Shown in pieces: positions 56,661 to 64,000 of a stretch of 64,000 nt of DNA. The DNA comes from Aquila chrysaetos chrysaetos (lineage: Eukaryota > Chordata > Aves > Accipitriformes > Accipitridae), in contig NW_024470388.1 in the NCBI RefSeq assembly GCF_900496995.4, positions 124,001 through 188,000 of the forward strand. Reading direction: 5' to 3'. Each line of letters opens with the position of its first letter. Within the stretch, counting starts at the first letter, position 1. Below the pieces are notes generated by a model. The model was not told where the DNA came from. It saw only the letters and a list, made by a program, of their open reading frames with translations, and ran no database searches. Made by a program: the position numbers and the translations under genes.

Positions 56661-57765
56661 AATCTTTGCCTTCTGGCCAGTCCGTGATCACTTCTAAAAT
56701 TCCTGGGGGACTGGGGTTTCCTATGCGAGCCCCTTGTGTGATCAGTGCAATCCACTTACTCCACGTGGCATCAGTCGCGTGATGTGTAGAGGAGACCCTC
56801 CCTTTGAACATCCAGCCCAGCACTGGCAGTCGGGGTGCTAAGAGGAGCTGTGTTTCAGTACCAACCACTTCTGAGGCAGCTCGAACTCCTTCATATGCTG
56901 CCAGTATCTCTTTTTCAGTTGGAGTATAGCGAGCCTCGGATCCTCGATATCCTCGACTCCAAAACCCCAGGGGTCGGCCTCGGGTCTCCCCGGGTGCTTT
57001 CTGCCAGAGGCTCCAGGTAGGGCCATTCTCCCCGGCTGCAGCATAGAGCACATTTATAACATCTTGTCCTGCCCGGACTGGCCCAAGGGCTACTGCATGA
57101 ACAATCTCCCGTTTCATTTGTTCAAAGGCTTGCTGTTGCTCAGGGCCCCATTTAAAATCTTTCTTCTTCCACGTCACTTGATAGAGCGGGCTTACAATCA
57201 GACTGTAATTTGGAATATGCATTCTCCAAAAACCCATGACACCTAAGAAGGCCTGTGTTTCCTTTTTATTAGTCGGTGGGGACATAGCTGCTATTTTGTT
57301 GATCACGTCCATTGGGATCTGATGACGTCCATCTTGCCATTTTATTCCTAAAAACTGGATCTCCTGTGCAGGTCCCTTGACCTTACTTTCTTTTATGGCA
57401 AAACCGGCTTTCAGAAGGATTTGGATTATTTTCTTCCCTTTCTCAAAGACTTCTTCTGCCGTGTTGCCCCATACGATGATGTCATCAATGTGTTGCAGGT
57501 GTTCCGGAGCTTCACCTTTTTCCAGTGCAGTCTGGATTAGTCCATGGCAAATGGTGGGGCTGTGTTTCCACCCCTGGGGCAATCGATTCCAAGTGTACTG
57601 GACACCCCTCCAAGTAAAGGCAAATTGTGGACGACACTCCGCTGCCAGAGGGGTTGAGAAAAACGCATTAGCAATGTCAATTGTGGCATACCACTTGGCT
57701 GCCTTTGACTCTAGTCCGTATTGAAGTTCTAGCATATCTGGAACGGCAGCACTCAGCGGTGGCAC
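56602..57765 (-). pseudogene. ERVL-like reverse transcriptase
   Basis: A 387-codon frame with YATIDIANAFFSTPL, LPQGWKHSPTICH and a catalytic box LQHIDDIIVW, where the usual Tyr before the Asp pair region is His-Ile. Then FLGIKWQDGRHQIP and the connection domain with WSRGYRGSEARYTPTEKE. It is in the same frame as protease but separated by a TGA near 57820. It would copy viral RNA into DNA if intact. Confidence 0.85.
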
Positions 57766-57819
57766 GACTTCATTCAGGCCACGATAGTCAACTGTCAGTC
57801 TCCACTCCCCATTAGGCTT

Positions 57820-58404
57820 TCACACTGGCCATATGGGACTATTAAAGGGTGAGCGAGTTTTGCTGATCACTCCTTGGCTCTCCAGTCGGCGAATCAACGT
57901 GCGGATGGGAATCAGAGAGTCTCGGTTGGTGCGATATTGCCGCCGGTGCACCGTCATGGTAGCAATTGGCACTTGTTGTTCTTCAACCCTCAGCAACCCC
58001 ACAATCGAAGGGTCTGGAGAGAGACAAGGCAGGGTGGACAGGGGTTCAGTGCCCTCCGTCTCCAAGGCAGCTGTACCAAGAGCCCATCGATACCCCTTTG
58101 GGTCCTGAAAATACCCTCTCCTGAGGTAGTCTATGCCAAGGATGCACGGAGCCTCTGGGCCAGTCACAATGGGGTGTTTCTGCCCTTCATTCCCAGTTAG
58201 GCTTACTTCAGCTTCCAATACAGTTAACTCTTGGGATCCCCCTGTCACACCAGAAATACAGATGGGTTCTGCCCCTTTATAACTTGATGGCATTAGAGTA
58301 CACTGTGTGCCGGTGTCTACTAGAGCCTTGTACTCCTGCAGGTCTACCGTGCCAGGCCATCGAATCCACACAGTCCAATAGACCCGGTTATCCCTTTCCT
58401 CCAC
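57820..58404 (-). pseudogene. ERVL-like protease and start of RT
   Basis: A 194-codon frame. The aspartic protease motif ALVDTGTQCTLMP is near residue 30 and LGIDYLRRG follows. The end (RRLESQGVISKT...PIWPV) is already the start of RT and stops at a TGA in the same frame as the following RT piece. Upstream, a TAG in the same frame (58426-58428) separates it from the gag C-terminal frame. Confidence 0.8.
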
Positions 58405-58425
58405 CTGGCTGGAGGCAGGGCCCCT

Positions 58426-58746
58426 CTAATTCTGGTCAGAGTATCCAGTATTCACTTCTCGTAAAATTGGCTCAGAAGTCCCTTCAAGAGGATCAGAAAT
58501 AAGATCAGCCCTTCTACTCTGTTTGGAAGCTGGAGTGGCATTTTTCCTGGTAGAATCCCCTTTTGTGGTGGTTTTTCCTCGCAACTCACGTACCCGTGCA
58601 TTTAGGACCGAGGTAGGTTTTCCATCCCATTTCCTCATGTCCTCTCCATGGTCACGTAGGTAAAACCACAGGGCACCTCGCGGTGTGTTCCTTCTATATT
58701 CTCTCTCTTGGGCAGAGGAACGCTCTACTCCTAATAGCTGAGACAT
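58426..58746 (-). pseudogene. ERVL-like gag C-terminal/basic region
   Basis: A 106-codon basic frame (REYRRNTPRGALWFYLRDHG, RELRGKTTTKGDSTRK) overlaps the preceding gag frame by 16 nt in a different frame and is in frame with protease across one TAG. It may be the gag C-terminus or the gag-pro linker. No Cys-His knuckle is obvious. Confidence 0.55.
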
Positions 58747-59135
58747 TGGTCCTTACAGGTGGGCAATAGGACATATCCTCTGAATTGCTGGAAATCCCGG
58801 GACAGCTTCTCCACAGCCAAGATGCAGGCTTGTAGGGAGGAGGAGAGATTTTCTTTGTATTGCCGGAGTTGGCGAGCCACTTCATCCGCCTTCGGTGCCT
58901 TTTCGTCTTTCCAGGTCATTATTGCCAGTGAGTTGGCATAGGACGATGGTGCGCTCTGTACAAACTTCTGCCACGTGGGTCGTGTGCATTGGACTTTGTC
59001 TGGATCTTTGGGTAATTGTGTGTTGTCCGGGTCATAATAAATCATCTCTAGCACGGCTAATTCCCTCAGGTACTGGATACCTCTCTCCATGGTGGTCCAC
59101 TTGCCTGGTTGACATAGAACATCTTCCTTGAAGGG
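58731..59135 (-). pseudogene. ERVL-like gag, middle-to-C-terminal part
   Basis: Continues the frame of the N-terminal gag piece after a TAG at 59136-59138. It reads GKWTTMERGIQYLRELAVLE, then a helical capsid-like region (EVARQLRQYKENLSSSLQAC). It ends near 58731. Confidence 0.65.
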
Positions 59136-59813
59136 CTACCTTTCCTTCGTGCTTGACAGGAGTTGCCTCCAGAGGCTGAGGGCTTGTGTCCCTTTTCCAA
59201 TTGCCTTGTCAATGCCACCTTCCCTGGCAAGCGATCCCAGCTGCTTGGCTTCCCTACCCTCTAATTCCAGGCTACTAGCCCCATTGTCCCAGCATGGGAG
59301 CAGCCAGGTGATAATGTGCTCACTTGGACGATGGCCGAAATCTTTTCGCATATCCCGCAGCTCACTCAGGGATAGGGATCGGGTGATTACTTCTGGTTCT
59401 GCCTCTTCCTCCTGTTCTCGTGATGACCCTGGCTCATCTTCATCCCTCGCTAAGCAAACTGATTTTTTTGTATATTTCTTCTTGTGTATGGGGGTAGCTG
59501 ATACTGGTGCGGGTTGGTTCGCTGTTTCAGCTGCAGTGCCTGTCGCCGGGGTTGGAGTGGCCACGGTGCCTGTCGCCTTGCTGTTAGATGCAGAGACCTT
59601 CTCTTCCCCTTGAGGGTATTGAGTAGTGTTGACCAGGGCTCGATAGGCATGGACCAGGCCCCAGCACATTCCAGTGATTTGTGTTTCCCTGGAATTGTCG
59701 GGGTGACAGCATACTTTTTCCAAATGTTCTACTAGTTTTTCAGGATTCTGCACTTGTTCAAGGGTGAAGTTCCGAAACAGTGGAGGTGACCACCGCCCTA
59801 GGCGTTTGCCCAT
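59136..59813 (-). pseudogene. ERVL-like gag, N-terminal part
   Basis: A 225-codon frame starting MGKRLGRWSPPLFRN. The first half is helical, followed by an Ala/Thr/Pro-rich linker and an acidic stretch (DEDEPGSSREQEEEAEPE), then LSLSELRDMRKDF. It stops at TAG; the same frame continues in gag-like sequence. Gag identity is inferred from position upstream of protease and from composition. Confidence 0.7.
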
Positions 59814-59975
59814 ACTACCCCACGCACGCTGCTACTCATAATTATCCAGCCTCGGGGCAGATCTCTGGCTGGCATTCTTAAGTAGTTGTTTAACCCTAAG
59901 CAAGACCTGAACCACATTCAGGAACATGCTAGTTCCTAGCAAAAGGACCATGCTGTTTTCAGCATCCCAAGGATA

Positions 59976-60356
59976 TTAAAAATTTTCAAAATTCTCAAAC
60001 GCTATTGTAATTAGACTGGAGAAGAAGGGGAAGGGGAAGAAAGGTGTCTCGCCCATAGATTGGCTCTCTGAGGAGGAAAGGTAAAGGGTGTAATGATTAA
60101 TAGTTTCCCACAGATGGCTCCCGAAGTATAGAGGTGACGACAATGCTGAGTGCAAATACCGGATTAGTCCCACGACCGATAATTTTATCATACCATAAGC
60201 CAGTATTACACAGTACATCAAAGCGAAAACCTTAATCCACCTCCCACGGATGTGCAGCAGCACAGGGACTACGTACAGCAAGTGAGGTGATACATAATAG
60301 AACTCTAAAAACGAGCGCCACAACTCTAAGAGCCAATAAATCGACATTGTGACCAT
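59976..60356 (-). CDS. Hydrophobic leader reading frame of the ERVL-like provirus
   Basis: A 126-codon open frame lies on the proviral sense strand between primer site and gag. It starts MVTMSIYWLLELW; an in-frame Met at position 4 is an alternative start. It is hydrophobic: one segment around YVVPVLLHI and a longer one, FALMYCVILAYGMIKLSVVG, are candidate membrane spans, separated by a short basic loop (RGRWIK). The C-terminal third is polar, then Phe/Pro-rich. I recognise no family. It is intact while gag and pol are broken. It could be an accessory protein, a leader peptide, or chance. Confidence 0.4.
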   Translation of the reverse strand: MVTMSIYWLLELWRSFLEFYYVSPHLLYVVPVLLHIRGRWIKVFALMYCVILAYGMIKLSVVGLIRYLHSALSSPLYFGSHLWETINHYTLYLSSSESQSMGETPFFPFPFFSSLITIAFENFENF

Positions 60357-60442
60357 CGACTATTAGACCAATATAATGAATGCTTGTAACAAATTCGCTG
60401 TAACACGCTCTGGCCAGATCTGTCGTTACCTCAACCCCTTGT

Positions 60443-60460
60443 GCCCCACATTGGGCGCCA
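60443..60460 (-). promoter_or_regulatory. Primer binding site of the ERVL-like provirus, Lys-type
   Basis: In sense direction TGGCGCCCAATGTGGGGC lies eight bases inside the 5' LTR. It is one base from the standard tRNA-Lys1,2 site. Confidence 0.82.
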
Positions 60461-60468
60461 AAAAGGAC

Positions 60469-61059
60469 TGTCGTGGTTTAACCCCAGCTGGCAACTAAGT
60501 ACCACGCAGCCGCTCGCTCGCTCCCCCCCGCACCCAGTGGGATGGGGGAAAGAATCGGGGAAAAAAAACCAAACCAAACTCGTGGGTTGTTATAAGAACA
60601 GTTTAATAGAACAGAAAGGAAGAAACTAGTAATCATAATAATGACAATAATAAAATGGCAATAGTAATAATAAAAGGATTGGAATATGCAAGTGATGCAC
60701 AATGCAATTGCTCACCACCCGCTGGCCAATGCCCAGTTAGTTCCCGAGCAGTGATCCCCCCAGCCCCACTCCCCCCAGTTTATATACTGGGCATGACTTC
60801 ACATGGTATGGAATACCCTGTTGGCCATTTTGGGTCAGCTGCCCTGGCTGTGTCCCCTCCCAACTTCTTGTGCCCCTCCAGCCTTCTTGCTGGCTGGGCA
60901 TGAGAAGCTGAAAAATCCTTGACTCTAGTCTAAACGCTACTTAGCAGCAACTGAAAACATCAGTGTGTTATCAACATTCTTCTCATACTGAATCCAAGAC
61001 ATAACACTATATCAGGTATTAGAAAGAAAATTAACTCTATCCCAGCTGAAACCAGGACA
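60469..61059 (-). mobile_element. 5' LTR of the ERVL-like provirus (subfamily of copy D)
   Basis: 591 bp, tgtcgtggttta...accaggaca. It shares the diagnostic bases of copy D (tgtgttatcaac, tgactctagtc, atcaggtattagaaagaaaa). Directly outside it the GC-rich CpG island begins. Confidence 0.88.
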
Positions 61060-62130
61060 AGCATCTGCGGCCTTCTCCCGGGGTCTCCCGCGGAGCAGCT
61101 GGCAGCGACGAGCCAGCGCTGACATCTCGAAGGGCGGGGAGGCCCCGCGGACCCTCACAGAGACTCGCCCCACGCCACCTCCCCTCAGCGGAGGCATAGG
61201 CAGGACTAACTGTTCCCTTCCACCGCGCGCGCGTTGGGGGGCTGGAGTCTTTGTCACGTGAGGGTGAAGGAGCCGTCTTTCCCCGCCCTTTTCACGTGGT
61301 GCCGGGGTAGGCGGAAGGGCTGATGGATGTGTGCGCGCGCTGGTGGCGTGTGAGGCGCGAGGCGTGCGCGGGGGTGGGCGGTAGGCGAACGCGTCGCGTG
61401 TACGTCACGTGACGTGGCGGGGGAGCAACCTCGCGCGCGCGCGCGTGGAGGAGGAGGAGGCGGAGGCGTAATTGATCGAGGTAGGCAGGCAGGCGCGGGG
61501 CGGTCACGTGTCGGTGGTAGGTGCCGCCGCTTCTGCTGCTGGTGCCGCCGCTGCTGCTTCTTTGTGAGCACATTGGGCAGGTACCGCGCGGGGATGGCCG
61601 GGCCTGCACGCGCCCGCAGGGGAGGGGGGGTGCGTTCCCCTTTCTTACCGTCTACTCCGCGCGCGCGGCGGTGAAGGCGGGGGTGGTTGTGGAGTCGCGC
61701 GCCCAGGGGAGGCCCAGCGCCCCTCCCCCCGCTCATCGGTCTGGGGGCGGCAGTTGCTCCTTCAGCGGCCTGAGGCCCCGGGACGGGCCCGCCGCCTGGG
61801 GCCGATTCCTCGTCCCGGTGGGAGCTTTTGTCCGGCGGTGGGTGTTTGCTAGGGCCGCCCCTCCCCGTCGGGCCTGTGCCCCTTCCAGGCCGCGGGGGGT
61901 GTGGGGGTGTGGCGGCGTGATGGGAGGCCGCTCTGCCCTACTTTTCCTGGCGGCCTCCTGGGGGAAGCTTCGCCCTGCCCTAGATTGCCCCTCTTCTTCC
62001 CCTCACGGTCCCGGGTAGGGGTAGCTGAGTAAGCCGCGGTTGTGGGCAGGTCCTGCCCTGCTCCAGCTCGGGCTCGTGTGGGGAGGGGAAGCCCGCCCGA
62101 CCCCCGGTGGGTGCCGGGAGAGGTGGGTTA
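61060..62130 (+). promoter_or_regulatory. CpG island with four E-boxes, probable promoter
   Basis: About 1 kb is very GC- and CpG-rich, with long GCGC runs (61226-61233, 61433-61446). CACGTG occurs at 61255, 61293, 61406 and 61505. The third lies in a perfect GTCACGTGAC palindrome (61404-61413), a form bound by USF and MITF/TFE factors. A GCC/CTG-rich stretch follows (61520-61560) and then a good donor, gggcag/gtaccg at 61581, so a non-coding first exon on the + strand ending at 61580 is plausible. The gene it would serve is not identified. Long open frames here on both strands reflect base composition. Confidence 0.65.
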
Positions 62131-64000
62131 GCTTTCCACCCTCTTCCGTTCTTGGGAGGTGCTTCTGCACCCTATCCCGCTTGTTTCTCATCTTGTTACA
62201 GCTGGGGGTTTCTCTCCTGATGGGTTCGTACTTCTCCTGGCTCCGTTGGCTTGGGGGTGTGAAGAAAGGGAGGTGCAGCTGGACCCCTCAGAGGAGAAGT
62301 GGGGCTGGTGGAGGGGGGTGTGCCTTTGGGCCCCTTCCTAATCTTCAGTCAGGCCAAAAGAGGGCTGGCAGCACAGGAGGGGAACAAGTTGGTGAATAAC
62401 TATTGACTTGTGCCTTGTGTAGGGTTTTACTTCCGTGTTGTCTTTCCCTATCTCCTTCCTGGGTGCTCCCTCGCTGGTGGGGTGGGGTAGGGTAGCCGTG
62501 TCACGGTCACAGCTACAGAATTCACTGACAATAACGTCTCGGCAGCAATAGTAGGTTACTTGAGGACATGGTGACGAATGAACCGTTCTCTCTGTTAACC
62601 TTCTCTACTTAGTCCTTCTTCACCCCTGACTATGTGTGCTTGCTGAGAATTGGAAGTCAGGGCAGGGCTTTGCTATTGGACTGGCTTATGTTGCATTTAA
62701 AAAAGAAAGCTCTTCTGTGTTTGTTATTGTTGCTGAAGAAAATTACAGCAGGAAAGTGAACTGGTAGAAACCCTTCTGCAAGAAACTGGATGTAGAAAGG
62801 GACCTGGTGCACCTTTGAGCCTGATGGCAAGGATCTGAACTCTGTGATGTGAAATAGATTTAAAAATACGTGCTGAAATGTCTGCAGTGCTGTTGAATGC
62901 CACCTGGGAGGAGTCGCTCAGGGTGAGCCTGGTTTGAAGCTTCTCTCTTGTAGATGTATTAACATCAGGAGCATGGATGTGCAGAGCCCTCCTGGTTGTG
63001 TTCAAAGGAATGTGCAGTCTCGTGGAACAGAAACTTCGGGTTTGGTGTGGAGCTATGTAAGGGGAAGCTCACGAGGGCCAGCTCGCTTCATCTCTAACTA
63101 CCAAGCAGTAATTGGTCCTAGTCATCTCAATTTGAGTAAATGCTGAGTGGTTATAATACAGCAGCAGATCAAGGTGATAGCCTCTGGGGTGGTGGTGGTG
63201 GCTGGTGAAATGGAGGGGCTGTCCTGACATGAAAGTAGCTGGTTTTTTCAAGAAGAGAAATTGGAGCTGGATGTGAGGGAAGGGAAGGGAGGGGGAGGAT
63301 GTGCAGGCCTGGAGGAGCAGCACTTGCCGTTGAAACGGAGCCCTTCACAACAAACCACAGCGACTCATCCTTCTGAGGCTTTGCTTTTTTAATATTTACC
63401 AGGCCCTTTTAGCAATTCCCTTGGTTATATCACATTCTCTGGTGGAATCTGGGTTTGGATTCCTACCTGACTCAGTGTTTATACCTGGGCCTGATCTCTC
63501 TGTGGTAGTTTGACCTAACTTGTTTAAAAAATTTATTTTTAACCTTACACTAGGTAACTTGAAAGCAAGCAAGGCTAAATCACTTTGCAGCATTAATGAT
63601 GTTTGGGACCCCTGGAGGGTTATGTGGAAAAACTGGATTAACTGGTGTAAACCAATTTTGATGTATAGTCTGGAAAATGAGCCAGCTTTTGTGTTTATAA
63701 CCTCAACAATCTTGGTAACTTGAGGGAGGGAGGAGTGGGAATTGGGCAAGTTCTATTCTTCTTTGTTCTAGTTTCGGTTTTATCAGCGTATTGATTAAAA
63801 AAAAAAGTGTTTATAGTAATAAAAACAAAGGCATGGAAATTCAGAAATTTAGACTGTTTCACTTGCATTGTTTTGGCCAGTCCTCAAAAAAGCTCCTGGT
63901 GCCATGAGTTGCAAAAGGTTTTGACCATTCAAGGGGACTTTGGAGTTACAGACTCGCCACTAAAATCTAAGGAAAAACCCAACAAAAAATCTTGTCTGTT
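62131..64000. other. Unassigned sequence downstream of the CpG island
   Basis: The sequence falls from GC-rich to average composition. No coding exon, mobile element or RNA gene is recognised. It would be first-intron sequence if the island is a + strand promoter. No UBAP2 exon is found here. Confidence 0.5.

Larger units (their letters stand above)
54107..61059 (-). mobile_element. ERVL-like provirus with mismatched LTRs
   Basis: A ~7-kb element on the - strand: 5' LTR 60469-61059, primer site, leader with a hydrophobic reading frame, gag, protease, RT, RNase H, integrase, a 3' region without envelope, and 3' LTR 54107-54688. Lack of envelope and the pol type fit ERVL/class III; the Lys-type primer site is less typical, so the class is a best guess. 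The two LTRs belong to different subfamilies, and the flanks (tggac left, agcat right) do not form a target duplication. gag and pol carry stops and frameshifts. Confidence 0.85.

Noticed and set aside
61414-62018. Long frames on both strands in the CpG island
   Set aside because: Arg/Pro/Gly/Ala-rich translations on several frames at once are expected from base composition; no conserved domain.

Overview
The window looks like bird nuclear DNA, most likely from the female-specific W chromosome. The anchor is a collinear series of exons on the + strand (35050-53614) whose translations match UBAP2, a known Z/W gametologue in birds. A CR1 LINE with the usual bird 3' end, three proviruses and several solo LTRs within 64 kb, inverted duplications and decaying genes all fit a W. 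Species and chromosome are inferences; no search was run.

Layout. (1) 1-4.6 kb: a ~21-bp minisatellite split by a solo LTR, then unrecognised sequence and an old LTR fragment. (2) 4.6-19.2 kb: a large inverted repeat with ~2.4-kb arms at 4617-6990 and 16835-19237, roughly 97% identical by eye. The ~9.8-kb spacer holds four exon-like pieces of an RBBP6-like gene (zinc knuckle with its last Cys changed to Arg, then a truncated RING), an 18-bp minisatellite, and a solo LTR without target duplication at the inner edge of the right arm. (3) 19.2-20.2 kb: an inverted, diverged copy of a UBAP2 intron segment (47.72-48.82 kb), running into a 500-base assembly gap. (4) 22.0-33.4 kb: a nested pair of proviruses on the - strand. 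The outer one is ERV1/gammaretrovirus-like (4-bp target duplication). Its 5' LTR is split by a younger ERVK/betaretrovirus-like element (6-bp target duplication, nearly identical LTRs, no pol). (5) 33.8-53.6 kb: UBAP2 exons, with a solo LTR upstream and a CR1 carrying its own LTR insertion in an intron. At least one exon has frameshifts and stops, so this copy is probably a pseudogene. (6) 54.1-61.1 kb: an ERVL-like provirus on the - strand whose two LTRs belong to different subfamilies and which has no target duplication. It lies where UBAP2 stops and a CpG island begins. (7) 61.06-64 kb: that CpG island, with four CACGTG E-boxes and a plausible first-exon donor, then unassigned intron-like sequence.

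No complete, intact host gene was found. The most interesting points are: the chimeric ERVL provirus that may mark a recombination breakpoint truncating UBAP2; an intact leader reading frame in that provirus encoding a hydrophobic protein; a seven-fold hairpin array resembling tRNA T-arms in the ERV1 leader; and the inverted repeat around the RBBP6-like fragment. Retroviral genes are described as found, breaks included.
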